A stretch of DNA of 64,000 bases from Bettongia penicillata ogilbyi (GCA_023548195.1 JAJHZJ010000496.1:7815144-7879143); one strand, 5' to 3'; shown: positions 30,255-40,854, counted from the first letter of the stretch. The notes: generated by a model not told the origin, from the letters alone. Translations and numbers: made by a program.

Positions 30255-30975
30255 AGCTCAACTATTGCTGCTTGTCTTTCATTCTCAAAAAGGACCATGA
30301 CATCAGGAGGTGATGCCATGGCTTGCAAGTGAATTTGGATTTAAGTGAGGGAAGGGCTGTGCAAAGTACCAGCCTCACTTTTGTCTTCTGGAGACATCTG
30401 GGCCCAGTGGCAAGATACAGATCAGGACAACTGCAGATTGCCCTGGATATAGTGGGAGATCTTGGCCTTTTTAAACTAAGGTCTTTCCCAGATCTCAGTT
30501 TGACTAAGGCAACACCCATTCAGTGATTTAGGCTACGTAAGAAGTGAGGCAAAGAGTGACCTGTTTTACCTAGTCAAAAAAAATAAAATCAATAAAGGAG
30601 GGGAAGACTCTCAGATTTTCTGACCAAAATAGAAACAGTTGCTATTTTCATTTACTCTGAGCCACCAGAGCCCAAACAATTGACCAGGTGAGGCTTGGGC
30701 TGGGACTGTACTCTTGTTCAATCAGAGTGATTTGCATTTAAGGCATGGTCCTTAAGAAAGAAATCTAGCCTGTAAACTACAAGATATCTTGCGAGGTTTT
30801 AGTGATCAAGATATATATTCCTTTGGGTAGAGCACCCACATGTAAGGGTATTTATACCTTACGTGGACAGAGGAAGGAGGAGACGAGAGGAGAGCAAAGG
30901 AGAGGAGAGGAGAAGAGGAAGGAGCTACATTGTTCAGCTAGAACTGGCCAGTTGTGTCTCCAATGGAGCAGCTTG
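30255..30975 (+). mobile_element. Long MAR1-like SINE, copy B
   Basis: TTGTCTTTCATTCTCAAAAA, GACCATGACATCAGGAGGTG, GGGCTGTGCAAAGTACCAGC, AACACCCATTCAGTGATTTA, GAGGCAAAGAGTGACC, then GGAGGAGACGAGAGGAGAGC (purine stretch 30868-30921) and AAGGAGCTACATTGTTCAGC. It shares the order of copy A. Confidence 0.8.
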
Positions 30976-30983
30976 CATTACTC

Positions 30984-31075
30984 ACAGGTTGTTGTTTGTC
31001 CTTCATTCTCAAAGAGGACCATGATACCAGGAAAGTGACTCCGTGACTTGAAATGAATTGGATTTAAGTAAGTGG
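30984..31075 (+). mobile_element. MAR1-like SINE, copy C, 5' part only
   Basis: GGTTGTTGTTTGTCCTTCAT, TCTCAAAGAGGACCATGATA and GAATTGGATTTAAGTAAGTG begin a third copy in the same orientation, only about 10 bases after copy B. Confidence 0.8.
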
Positions 31076-31119
31076 TAGAAGTCTGAATGTCTTCCCTACT
31101 TCCATATATAATTTTCAGA

Positions 31120-31235
<116 letters not shown>

Positions 31236-31239
31236 CCTT

Positions 31240-31930
31240 AAAGAAAAACCAAAACCTATGAACATAAGCAATCTCAAACTGGTAAGACCTTTCTGTGCTA
31301 GCTTTTGTTTAATAATTGACCTCTTCCACATACTGTTCAGACTCCTTAGCTAGAGACCACAGAGTTCTGTGGAGGATTGTACAATTCAGGCATCAATATC
31401 ATCCTCTGAGGAGGAAAAATCGCACAGTTTTTGATTGCAAGAAAATTATAGTCTTTCCTCCACTGTAAATATCCCTGACACTGTAAGGTAGGCAGAGAGT
31501 TGTAAAATGTCTATCTTTCAGAAGCTGGACAATAAAGAGAAAAATGAACCTCATCACAGGGCATTAATGTGCGCTGAAAACAAAATGTTCAATAAAAATT
31601 ATTAATTGCTTCTAGTTACTCATTTATCTTATTTATGTGGGTGATATATATCACCTGATTCCCCATACCCTTAAAGATGAAAATATAAAAAGTATTAGGA
31701 GAAAAGAGCCATAGTAAAAGACAGGACATGTTAGCTCCTCAGTTCACAAAAGGGAGATAGCAAATAAATATTGCATTTTCTTGGTTATCCAACGATTAAC
31801 AAGGCAAGTGACCCAAATGGTTCTGTGAATCTGGAAGCCTTAATTGGCCAAGGGATCTGAGCAGAGTTGTTTAATCTCTCTGCCTTAAATAATAGACAAG
31901 GTGAGAAAAAGTGAAACTTTAGATATTGGA
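31240..31930. other. Unassigned sequence
   Basis: No repeat or exon recognised. A short motif-rich stretch at 31560-31640 (AAAATTATTAATTGCTTC) is noted but not called. Confidence 0.4.
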
Positions 31931-31934
31931 CATG

Positions 31935-32080
31935 GGAAGTTCTGAATCTTAGGATTTTCAAACTGTAAAGAACTTTAGAGGCCACTTAATTAATCTTCAT
32001 CACCTGCACCTCCTTTTTTGTAGATGAATGACTGAGGCCAATCAGCTGTACATATTAACTTGCTTTGCCAGTTTTTCAAC
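31935..32080 (-). mobile_element. MIR3, antisense
   Basis: GAATCTTAGGATTTTCAAAC, GAACTTTAGAGGCCACTTAA and GTAGATGAATGACTGAGGCC. Confidence 0.7.
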
Positions 32081-32157
32081 ATGTCTTTGTTTTCTGCCTG
32101 TTTTCATTGCATTCCTTAGAAAAAGTTAATATATATGTTTTTTAGTCTAAGTTAACA

Positions 32158-32240
32158 TGCACAGTGCTTTGCAAGCATTACAGTGCTCTGGAAAGACTAG
32201 TTATTACAAAGCTAGCTATTTTATTATAGCTATATTATAT
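32158..32240 (+). mobile_element. MIR 3' fragment
   Basis: CACAGTGCTTTGCAAGCATT and GTTATTACAAAGCTAGCTAT resemble the MIR 3' end in sense. Confidence 0.5.
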
Positions 32241-32261
32241 GCTGGCTGTGATAGAACTGGT

Positions 32262-32425
32262 GGCTCCAAGATACAATGACTTCTTTGTTGAAAGTCTTCA
32301 AGCAACTACTGGATGACAACCACTTGTCAGAGAGATTGTAGAGAGTGTTTTTATTTGGGTATGAGTTCAACTAGATGGCATCTGAGGTTGCTTCCAACCC
32401 TAAGATTCTATAATATTGTGACAGG
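32262..32425 (+). mobile_element. L3/CR1 3' end, sense
   Basis: GAAAGTCTTCAAGCAACTAC, TGGATGACAACCACTTGTCA, CAACTAGATGGCATCTGAGG and TGCTTCCAACCCTAAGATTC match the terminal CR1/L3 segment, mirror of the antisense copies at 40.9 and 56.3 kb. Confidence 0.8.
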
Positions 32426-32429
32426 AAAG

Positions 32430-33640
32430 GATAAAAATTAGATAATTTTACATATCTTTACCAATTTCCTATTTCATGTTTCATTTTGACATTTCCTATT
32501 TCCATATTAAATATTTCCATATATATATATTCAAATACAGAATCCATAGATTCCGCAACAGGAATATTCCCTCCACTGAGAAAGACCATACCCTCTCAAT
32601 GAGTTGATAGATTGACATAGTCAAGTATGAATCATTTATCTTTATGTTTTGATAATGGATAGTTTGAAGGGCCATTAGACAGCTTCTAGCATTTGTCAGC
32701 ACTTAATAAATACTATTTGTAAAGAAATATGACTGGTTCAATCTAGTTCAAATCCTGTTTTGTTTTTTTTTTCATTTAGCATTTGTGGAACCATGACATC
32801 ATTTCCCTTATCCATGATTAGACTAAATGATCTCTAATGTCTCTAGATCTGATTTTCCTTATGTGCATATGTTGAATCTACAAGAAACATCAATTTTATA
32901 TGAATTAAAGCTGATAAATCAGAGGGGAAGCTACTAAATTTGAACTCCCCTGAAGCTTTAATAGGCTTAGTCAGAAATTTAGGAATGTTTCACAATCAAG
33001 AAAAGTGAATATTCTTTCTTTTATCTGAGGTGAAAGGCCCTCAGTGTAACTGGAGTGGTGACAGTGATCCAGTTCCATCTGTGAAAGACTGAAATTATAT
33101 AAAGGATTTTTTAGCATCATAGGGGGTTTCTTTGATATGAAGAAATTGAATAGTTAATGAATTTGAAACTGTAAATTTTGAACAAAGAAACTGTTTATTG
33201 GCAGTTGAGTTATAGGTAATGAAAGACATCATGTCCCTTGGTACACAGCTGTGTACCAAGTTCAGCAGGGTGTTGAGACCTCTTTATATGGAATACAAGA
33301 CTTTGCCAGCACCAAGCTTGTTAGAAACAAAAGCAAGGCAGTGTTCTTTGGTTGAAGGTTCAAAATAAATAGAAAATGCTAGTGTTCCATCTGAGTGTTT
33401 TTGCTTTGGACATTGGCACTTCTAAAACCCAATGGAGGAACAAAGACCAGAGGCATGGGATCAGAACAAATAATTAGCTTTGGACAATGTTTCATCCATT
33501 CCAATTGGTCTAAGCCCTTGAAATATCACATGCTTTATGTTCTCTCAACTGTCACTAATCCAAGACTACCTCAGGGCTAGTGATTGCCCTAAAGATAGTA
33601 CAGGTCAGTAGATAGCCCAATTTCTTATAGTTATACCTAG
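32430..33640. other. Unassigned sequence (1.2 kb)
   Basis: Contains a short (TA)n run at 32520-32531 and a possible L2-end fragment near 32690. The remainder has no recognised repeat or exon. Confidence 0.4.
33237..33260. repeat. 24-bp perfect palindrome
   Basis: The half CTTGGTACACAG is followed at once by its exact reverse complement with no spacer. The centre is CAGCTG (an E-box) and the arms hold GGTACA/TGTACC, the steroid-receptor half-site type, six bases apart. Confidence 0.95.
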
Positions 33641-33642
33641 GG

Positions 33643-33832
33643 AGAGACATTGTGGTACATTAGACAGAGCAGTGATTTGGGAGTTAGGTGATTCAAATCC
33701 CTTTTTTGATGCTAACTACCTGTGTGATCCTGGGCAAGACATTTAAACTCCCTTGACCACAGTTCCTTTCAGTCTCAAAAAAAAAAAATGTATATTTTAC
33801 CAAATGTCCTTAGGTCCTTTCCAGTTCTGAGT
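33643..33832 (+). mobile_element. MIR3, nearly full length
   Basis: CATTGTGGTACATTAGACAG, GAGTTAGGTGATTCAAATCC, CTGTGTGATCCTGGGCAAGA and GTCCTTTCCAGTTCTGAGT, with an A12 run at about 33778-33789 in the middle. Confidence 0.8.
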
Positions 33833-34044
33833 AAGAAATAAATAATTTGATCAACATTTTTTTTTCTAGTTACCTACAATACATACAGCACATATTACAT
33901 TATCCAGTCTTTCATTAAGGAAACCAAACATAAAGGCCATCATCTGGCTATTTCACAGTGTTTTGTTGCATTATGGCTTTTGTTTGGAATTGTGATTTAT
34001 TACAACATGAGAAACTCCCTTCACTAATGCAAATGAGGAACATC

Positions 34045-34195
34045 ATTTATGATTTATAGTTTTTAAGAACTTCCTGGGTCACTAAGAGTTTAAATGACTT
34101 CTCATGGGCATCCACTTAATATTTGTCAGAGTGAGAGCCTAAACTCATGACTCCCTGATTCTAAGGATAACCTGCTATCTACTATACAACCCTTT
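34045..34195 (-). mobile_element. MIR-type SINE, antisense
   Basis: CCTGGGTCACTAAGAGTTTA, GAGCCTAAACTCATGACTCC and CTGCTATCTACTATAC. Confidence 0.6.
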
Positions 34196-34275
34196 ATAGA
34201 CCTTTTAGAACTTCATTTTTTTCTTCAAAATTCAACATATATTAGCATTTTAAGTGCTTTTAAAAACACTTGTAA

Positions 34276-34388
34276 TACTTCAACTTTCCCTTTCTTTCCC
34301 CTTTCCTTCCACGTTTTTTCCCTTCCCCTTCCCTTCCTTTCCCCTTTCTTTTTTTCCTCCTTCCCCCTTTCCTTTCTTCTTCCTTATA
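34276..34388. repeat. Polypyrimidine tract
   Basis: Over 110 bases almost wholly C and T on the plus strand (CCCTTCCCCTTCCCTTCC and similar). Confidence 0.9.
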
Positions 34389-34389
34389 T

Positions 34390-34905
34390 CTTGAACTAAG
34401 CCTACGATGAGAAAGCTTCCTCTACTCATGACCAACTCATGACCAACACCTGCCCTTCAGCTGATTGTTCTATAGCATTGTTTCCAACGACCAAAAATAT
34501 CCAATCAAAAAAATTGATCTGTTCTTCAGTAGATTAATCAGAGACTGACCAAGCTCGATTCAACCAAATGAGGAGTGATCAATGGATTCAGACAGTCAAG
34601 GAAAGAAGAAAATCAAAAGAAAGCAAATTCAGTGCTCATCTAGACAGCCCCCTCCCATGCTAGACAATAGACTTTGATTCCGTTATTATATTTTTTCTTC
34701 CTTGTATTTCATCTCTGCTGATCTCTAAAATAACAAAGGCAGAAATAGACTGAGTGAGACCAGTTGATCAAAAGGATTGTATCAAGAGAGCTGTTATTTT
34801 AATTACTGACCACCTGGTGAAGCTTAGTTCCCAAGCCAGATTCCTAAAAAGGCTAGAGTTAGATTTAGATGAATGACAAATCAATGGACTTTTCAATTGT
34901 TGAAA
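34390..34905. other. Unassigned sequence
   Basis: ATGACCAACTC/ATGACCAACAC is a local duplication near 34428-34448. Otherwise nothing recognised. Confidence 0.4.
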
Positions 34906-34910
34906 AGTGT

Positions 34911-34943
34911 GTGGGGGGTGGGGTGGGGGAGGGTTGGAGGAGA
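34911..34943 (+). other. G-quadruplex-type G-run cluster
   Basis: GGGGGGTGGGGTGGGGGAGGG (about 34913-34933) has four G runs of at least three with loops of 1-2 bases, fitting the standard quadruplex pattern. Confidence 0.85.
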
Positions 34944-35084
34944 ATGAAATTTAAAATTTTTTAGTTTTAAACTATATTTCCTCATCACTTAATTCCATTG
35001 CCCACACCACCCAAAAACCTTTTTTGAAAATCTCTTTATTAAATGCTTCTATTTGAGGGGAAAATGTAAATCTAAGCAGGCTAG

Positions 35085-35420
35085 TGAATCATATTCTGCC
35101 AGGGTTTGATTAAAAGATTTTTCTGTAAATTTATGAGCTTGCATTCCTGTTTTGTTTTATTAGTCTTGCTTTAATAGCAATCCAAGAAGGTTGTTATCCA
35201 GAACTGAGATGTAGTTATCATGGATATTATTCCTTTCATTATTGAATCATGCATTTCAATTAGTTTTTACAAGAGACACCATTCATCACAGCCATATTGT
35301 TTCCTTCATCATTGCTACAGTGCTTTTTATCAGTACATTACATTAGGCTAACTTTACCTTGATTTTATTTCCTTGCTTATAAATCTTAGGCTCAATAAAT
35401 ATGTTGTGGAAGGATCAGAT
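35085..35420. promoter_or_regulatory. Candidate conserved non-coding element
   Basis: Repeat-free. Contains ATTATTGAATCATGCATTTC, CAATTAGTTTTTAC, GCTTTAATAGCAATCC and CAGTACATTACATTAGGC. No open frame. Regulatory role inferred from texture only. Confidence 0.38.
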
Positions 35421-36020
35421 ACTTTTAGCAACCATTTATCTTCATCAGAGCAATTTCTTCTTCTGAATTTTCACAATACTATTTCATGTTCATAAAATTC
35501 CACCCCTAAGGGCAATTGCTTGAGCTCAATACTGAGGAGACCAAAGGTAAACAAATTCCTTAAAAAACAAAACAAAATAAAATACCTTTGAGTTCTGGTC
35601 TGAAATATGTATTTAGCTCTGACCCTCAGCCCTCAGCAATTCAGTCTTGCTCAAGTGAATTAAATGATTAATTATCAAATTAATGATAATTAATAAGTAA
35701 ATTTTAGTGATTTATTATGAATCAATCACCAAAAAAATTAAATTTCCACACACAAAGAACAGAGAAAAAGAATAAAGGTTATTTGTTCTCATATGAAAAT
35801 GTTGCAGAGTTAATGAATTTGATTGCATACTCTCTTGCTGCTTGTCTCGGGTTTTCCTTATTCTTTTTCTTTGCTGTGCTCATATTTTCTATAGGATGAC
35901 AATATAAGTAAATTCAAAAAAGGTGAATAAGTGAATGAATGGATATAGGAAGGAATATATTCATTTTACTAGGTTAGTAGCTGTTATTAATTGACCTAGT
36001 TATCTAGCTATTTGATTTAT
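35421..36020. other. Unassigned AT-rich sequence
   Basis: A very TAAT-rich stretch (AATGATTAATTATCAAATTA and following, 35663-35705) stands out. No repeat family or exon is recognised. Confidence 0.4.
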
Positions 36021-36100
36021 TTTATGTTTATATGTTATATGTTTTATTTTATTTTATGTCTATATGTTATGTGTTTTATTTTATGTCTATACCTATGCAT
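36020..36100. repeat. Imperfect tandem repeat, TATATGTTATGTGTTTTATT unit
   Basis: Two to three diverged copies of a unit of about 32 bases ending in TTTTATGTC. Confidence 0.7.
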
Positions 36101-36154
36101 GTATGTCCCTCCCCATCTATTAAGACCTTATTAATTGAATGAGTTGTTGATTCA

Positions 36155-36236
36155 CATATACACAAATAAATGTGCATATGTATATTTGTGTATATATATG
36201 ATGTATATATGTATATATTATATACACATATACAAG
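36155..36236. repeat. (TA)n/(CATA)n microsatellite
   Basis: TGTGTATATATATGATGTAT and similar units. Confidence 0.85.
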
Positions 36237-36254
36237 TTATTTGCAAACTCCTTT

Positions 36255-36330
36255 TTAGTCAACAAGCATTTACTAAATGCCTGCGACGTACTATACACAC
36301 AGGGGGCGCTGTAAACAAAACCCAAATATG
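36255..36330 (-). mobile_element. L2 3' end, antisense
   Basis: GTCAACAAGCATTTACTAAA, TGCCTGCGACGTACTATACA; decayed. Confidence 0.6.
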
Positions 36331-36976
36331 CGTAGATACATACACATGTATTTGTTTTATTTCCACTCATTCCACCTTAAGAAGAAGGGCAACCAAAGAG
36401 AAATAAAATAAGCATGACAGACTTTGTGACTGGCATTTATTAAAAACTAAAAGAAATGTGGCCATCAGTATTTCTTTTTTTGTATTTGTGTAGCAATAAA
36501 CTGAAACAAACATCTCTTCTTGAATAAATTATGCATACATTCTAAGGGTAGGCTCAACTTTTAAAGACTTTTTTTTCATTATCAAATCTACTCAAGGGTC
36601 TAAGAAACAGAAATAACTGTGGCAGACAGAGACCATAAGTTGACACTTATTTTAATAAGTTAATGGGTTCATTTAAAACTAAATCCTGTGTGTGGTGTAT
36701 CAGAAGCTTTGGAAGTTCATGCATATGTGAGAAACCATTGTTTCTTCATAACATATCTGTTGGATCTAATTTCAAAGACCGAAACTACTGGTCAGGAGGG
36801 TTCTCTGATCTGACTGTATGTATGTTGTTTTCACAAATAATTGCTAAGCTAGCACATTCAGTATCTAATACCCTAATGGAAATATGCCATTTATCATGTC
36901 ATTTCTATAGGATTAGTGTATATCTCCAGAGGAAACCAACTACATTATAGTAGCCAGGCAAAACTTCACCTGTACC
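36331..36976. other. Unassigned sequence
   Basis: A 95-codon frame at 36663-36950 has no recognised domain. No repeat recognised. Confidence 0.4.
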
Positions 36977-36977
36977 A

Positions 36978-37034
36978 TACATGCACACAGACATACACAC
37001 ACAAACACACATGCACACACACACACACACACAA
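36978..37034. repeat. (CA)n microsatellite
   Basis: Interrupted ACACACAAACACACATGCAC followed by about 10 perfect CA units. Confidence 0.9.
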
Positions 37035-37137
37035 GATTGAATTGTTCATTTTAAGGATCTCCAAGGAGGGAGATTCCGCAGGTTACATAAGGTTGGTTTT
37101 TGCTCGATTTGTAGCATGAGAAGTAATATACTACCTA

Positions 37138-37362
37138 GAAAGGAATTAAGTGATGCAGTAGATAGAACTCTAGCCTTGGAGTCAAAAAGACTTTGGTTAA
37201 AATATGCTGCACACACTTCCCTTGAAACCTTCTGTTTCAATTCCTTCATCATCAAATGGGGAAAATAAAGGTTGTTGTGAGGACCAAGTGAAATAATGTA
37301 CAAAGTAGTTTGTACACTTTAGAGGGCTATAGTACTCAGATATTAGCTATTGTTATTGTTTT
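37138..37362 (+). mobile_element. MIR SINE, nearly full length
   Basis: GATGCAGTAGATAGAACTCT, GCCTTGGAGTCAAAAAGACT, CATCATCAAATGGGGAAAAT, GGTTGTTGTGAGGACCAAGT and ATTAGCTATTGTTATTG. Confidence 0.85.
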
Positions 37363-37365
37363 AGT

Positions 37366-37486
37366 ATCAAAGATCACAGAGCTGGAAGGGAATTTAAAAG
37401 ATAAGTAGTCCAATCTCTTCATTTTAGAGATAAAGAAACTGAGACCTAGGGCAATTAAATGACTTGACAATGATCACACAGGTAGA
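37366..37486 (-). mobile_element. MIR3, antisense, truncated
   Basis: GATCACAGAGCTGGAAGGGA, AAGAAACTGAGACCTAGGGC and TGATCACACAGGTAG. Confidence 0.8.
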
Positions 37487-38024
37487 AATTCAATTCAACA
37501 AACATTAATTAAATGCCAACTATGTACTAAACTCTGGGGATACAGAGAAAATTCCTCTTTCCAAGGAGCTTACAATCTAATGGGAGAGATGACATACAAA
37601 CAGATATATACAAAAAAAAGATATGTAGAGGATAAATAGGAAGTAATTAACCTGGGGTGGGGGATGTGAGGGTGAGAGTGTGGAGGAACTGCAATTAAGA
37701 GCGGTTGGAAAAGACTTTCTGTAGCAGGTGGGATTTTATTTGGGAATTAAAGGAAACGCAGGCTGTCAATAGTCAAAGTAGATGAAAGGGAACATTGCAG
37801 GCATGGGAGACAGCCAAAGACAATTTTTGGAGGGGGGAAATGGAGTGTTTTGTTTGTGGAACTGCAAGGAGGCCAACGTCAGTCGATTGAAGTGTATGTG
37901 TCAGAGTAAGGTATAAGAAAACTGGAAAGGTAGGAGGGGCCTGGGTTCTGAAAGGTTTGAACGCCAAAGAGGATTTTGCATTTGCTCCTGGAGGCAGTAA
38001 GAAACCAATGAAATTTACTGAGTG

Positions 38025-38026
<2 letters not shown>

Positions 38027-38058
<32 letters not shown>
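38027..38058. repeat. (TG)n microsatellite inside L2
   Basis: Sixteen GT units, after GAGTGGAGTGTGT of L2 origin. Confidence 0.95.
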
Positions 38059-38063
<5 letters not shown>

Positions 38064-38395
38064 ACATGATTGGACCTGTGCTTCAGGAAAAATAGCTAAA
38101 TGGAGGATGGATTGGAATGGGAGAGACTTGAAATGGGAAGACCCACCTACAGGTTACTGCAATAATCTAGACATGAAGTAAGATAATGAGAGGCTACACC
38201 AGAGTGGTGACAGAATCAGAGGAGAGAAGAAAGCATATTCTAGAGATGCTGTAAAGGTGAAATCTGCAGGCCTCGGCAACAGCTTGAATATGGGGGAGGT
38301 GAGAAATAGTGAGGAATCCAGGATGATGCCAAGGTGGGGAGCCTGAGAAACTGGGAGGATTATCATTTCCCTCTGCAGTAATGGGGAAGGCAGAA

Positions 38396-38428
38396 GGGGT
38401 GGTGGTGGTGATGGTGATGGTGGTGGTG
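38396..38428. repeat. (GGT)n/(GAT)n trinucleotide run inside L2
   Basis: GGGGTGGTGGTGGTGATGGT and on; encodes a Thr-rich run on the minus strand within the decayed L2 frame. Confidence 0.9.
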
Positions 38429-39235
38429 CATGGAAAGGTTTTGGAAGAAAGGTAAGTTGTTTTGGACATATTGATTTTAAGATGTCTGCTAGCTATCCAG
38501 TTCAGGAGCACTGAAAGATGTTTAAGATGTGAAACTAGAGGTCATCAGAGAGATTGGGGTAGGAAAGGTATATTTGAGAACCATCGGCATAAAGATAAGT
38601 AATTAAATCCTTAGGAGCTGAAGATATGACCAAGTAAAGATGTATAGAGGGAGAAGAAAAGACGGCCCAGGACAGAACCCTGAAGAATACCTACAATTGG
38701 AGGGCATGAACTGGAGGAGGGTCCAGCAAAGGAGACAGAGAAAGGGTGGTGAGAGAGGCAGGAAGAAAACCAAGAGGGAATGATGTCCTAAAAACCAAGA
38801 GAGAGTATCAAGGAGGGTGAGTGATCAACAGTATCAGAGGCTTCTGAGCATCAAGGAGAATGGGGACTGAGAAAAGACCATTGGATTTGGTAACTAAGAG
38901 ATCATCAGTAACTTTGGAGAGAGCGGTTTTGGTGAAATTATAAGGTCGGAAGTCAGATTGTAAGGAGTTAATAGAAGAGTGAATGGAGAGACAGTGGAAG
39001 CCCCTATTAGAGGCACCAATTGGGTCCCAAGATCTCTGAACTCCAAATCCAATACCTTTTTTTAAAATAATGTATTCCTTCTCATTTTCTTCCTTCTGGA
39101 GCAAACATTTTTCTCCTCATCCAAATGGATAAAAGAAATCCGTTCTACATCCCTCAATATCATGTATGTAGGTTAAAGTAGCTTGTGGCGAGAGCCAGTG
39201 GTGGTGAAGACAATGATGTTGATGGAGAGGATTCA

Positions 39236-39425
39236 TAATATAGATTTAGTACTGGAAGATGCCTCAGCAATCAGGTAGTCCAATAAACTCATTTTACAGA
39301 TGAGAAAATTCAGACACAAAGAGTTTAAATAACTTGCTCAATTCAACATAGTAACAAAGCTAGGATGGAAACTTGGTTCCTTTGATTACAAATCCAGGGA
39401 TTTTCCCATTGTACCTTGCTGCATT
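39236..39425 (-). mobile_element. MIR3, antisense, nearly full length
   Basis: AGTACTGGAAGATGCCTCAG, CATTTTACAGATGAGAAAAT, GAGTTTAAATAACTTGC and TTGGTTCCTTTGATTACAAA. Confidence 0.85.
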
Positions 39426-39606
39426 TGATTAGAGAAGACTGGAACTCAAGAGAGGTCACTTCTCATTCTTTCCTGCCATACCCACAATGAAGAAGCAAGT
39501 CCTTTTCAAGGCAAAGGCATCATTAGAAGAGTATGTTGACAGGGGATGGAATGCCATGTAAGCATTTTAGTTTTTACAACAGAATGACTTAAAGTGGAAA
39601 AGCAGG

Positions 39607-39727
39607 GGTCTCTTTATCCCCAATAGAAGGCAACCTTCTTGGAGAGGGGGACCATTTCATTTTTTATCTTTCTATCTGTCAAAGATGATGCCCTGCACAA
39701 GATAGGCACAATTTAATTGAATTGCGT
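39607..39727 (+). mobile_element. L2 3' end
   Basis: AAGGCAACCTTCTTGGAGAG, TCTATCTGTCAAAGATGATG, CTGCACAAGATAGGCAC and a final TTGAATTG. Confidence 0.65.
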
Positions 39728-39811
39728 TAAAATCAAGCTGCTTTCAGGATCATCTGGAGAAATTACTTTTAATTATTTGTAGGGCTTTGGAGGGAAGTGA
39801 TACGTTTTGTC

Positions 39812-40008
39812 CCAGCATAGTACAGGGCGATGAGCAGTGACTGGAGTCCTAGGTCCTCAGTTCAAATCCTACCTGTAATGCTAATGTGTGTGACCCTGGG
39901 AAAAGTCATTTACCCAAACTGAGCTTCAGTTTCTACACCTACAAGGTGAGAGAAATAGACTATATGGCCTCTGGGATAACTTCTAGCTTTATATCTATGA
40001 TCCTACAT
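39812..40008 (+). mobile_element. MIR3, nearly full length
   Basis: CAGCATAGTACAGGGCGATG, CTCAGTTCAAATCCTACCTG, GTGTGTGACCCTGGGAAAAG, CTATATGGCCTCTGGGATAA and ATCTATGATCCTAC. Confidence 0.9.
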
Positions 40009-40164
40009 CCAATAGATCCCTAACGTTAGCCTTGATCATTCAAATCCAATAAAAATAAACATCAATTTCTGGTCCTCTATACTTTGAAAATATAGATTTA
40101 TGTTTTCTTGCCTTCTTTGCCACTTCTGTCCATGTCCTCTTTGCCCTCTTTACAAGGGTACATC

Positions 40165-40520
40165 CTTGGAAAGTAATCAAGAGAATGATTTACAGAAATA
40201 TCAAAGTTAATGTTATTACTGTAGACTAAAAAAATTACCTCACCACCAAATGCTTTTTTTGTTCTCTTCCTGACCACCTAAATGAATAAAAAGGGTGATA
40301 ATGACATTCTCATTATTTTGGGAACACATTTGCATCAGTAATGAAAGAGTTCCAAAAGGGCACCAGCTCCATAGAGGCTAACGTCAGTATTAATTGAAAT
40401 TGTTTGCTTGATTAGATAAAACATGCAAACGTAAACTGCTCATCTCTTCAGGTTGTATATCTGCTCTCGTTGGAATAAAACTCAAGAATCAATTGTTTCT
40501 CTAAAGGGAAAAAATCCTTC
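40165..40520. promoter_or_regulatory. Candidate conserved non-coding element with POU octamer
   Basis: Repeat-free. ATTTGCAT (octamer for POU factors) lies at 40328-40335, with CAGTAATGAAAG just downstream and GATTAGATAAAACATGCAAAC near 40412. No open frame. Regulatory role inferred. Confidence 0.4.
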
Positions 40521-40707
40521 CAGATAAAATTTTAGAAAATTATTTCTAAAGTCCTAATTTTAAACCCATTCTATATAGAGAGATTATGGAAACTAAGAGC
40601 ATTAGTTTATATGTGTAATATAAAAAAGAATTCTGTGTATCTATTTTTCCCTTCTCTCTTCTTAATGCATATTAATATTAACATGTCACATTAAAATCAG
40701 TATATCA

Positions 40708-40835
40708 CATCATGTCCCCTAACCCTGCTTTCCTGCCTTTGCTTTTGGCCACTCAATTCACTACACCTAGAAAATTCTTTGTTTTGTATTTCACCTGCTG
40801 GATTTATACTCATTGTTCTTTTATCTCCCCTCTGT
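40708..40835 (+). mobile_element. L2 ORF-end fragment
   Basis: TTGCTTTTGGCCACTCAATT and CACTACACCTAGAAAATTCT resemble the L2 segment before its 3'UTR; decayed. Confidence 0.45.
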
Positions 40836-40854
40836 TTGGATATGTGATTTCACA

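Larger units (their letters stand above)
37487..39010 (-). mobile_element. L2 LINE, antisense, 1.5 kb with decayed reverse transcriptase
   Basis: The plus strand reads the L2 3'UTR first (ACATTAATTAAATGCCAACT, CCAAGGAGCTTACAATCTAA), then the ORF2 region backwards. On the minus strand, pieces of the reverse-transcriptase frame are legible: TDDLLVTKSNGLFSV near 38.9 kb and LYADGSQIY at about 38568-38594. The catalytic motif expected as YADD in this family reads YADG. HLKINMSKTTYL lies near 38.46 kb. The frame is broken several times. (TG)n at 38027-38058 and (GGT)n at 38396-38428 have expanded inside it. Confidence 0.9.
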
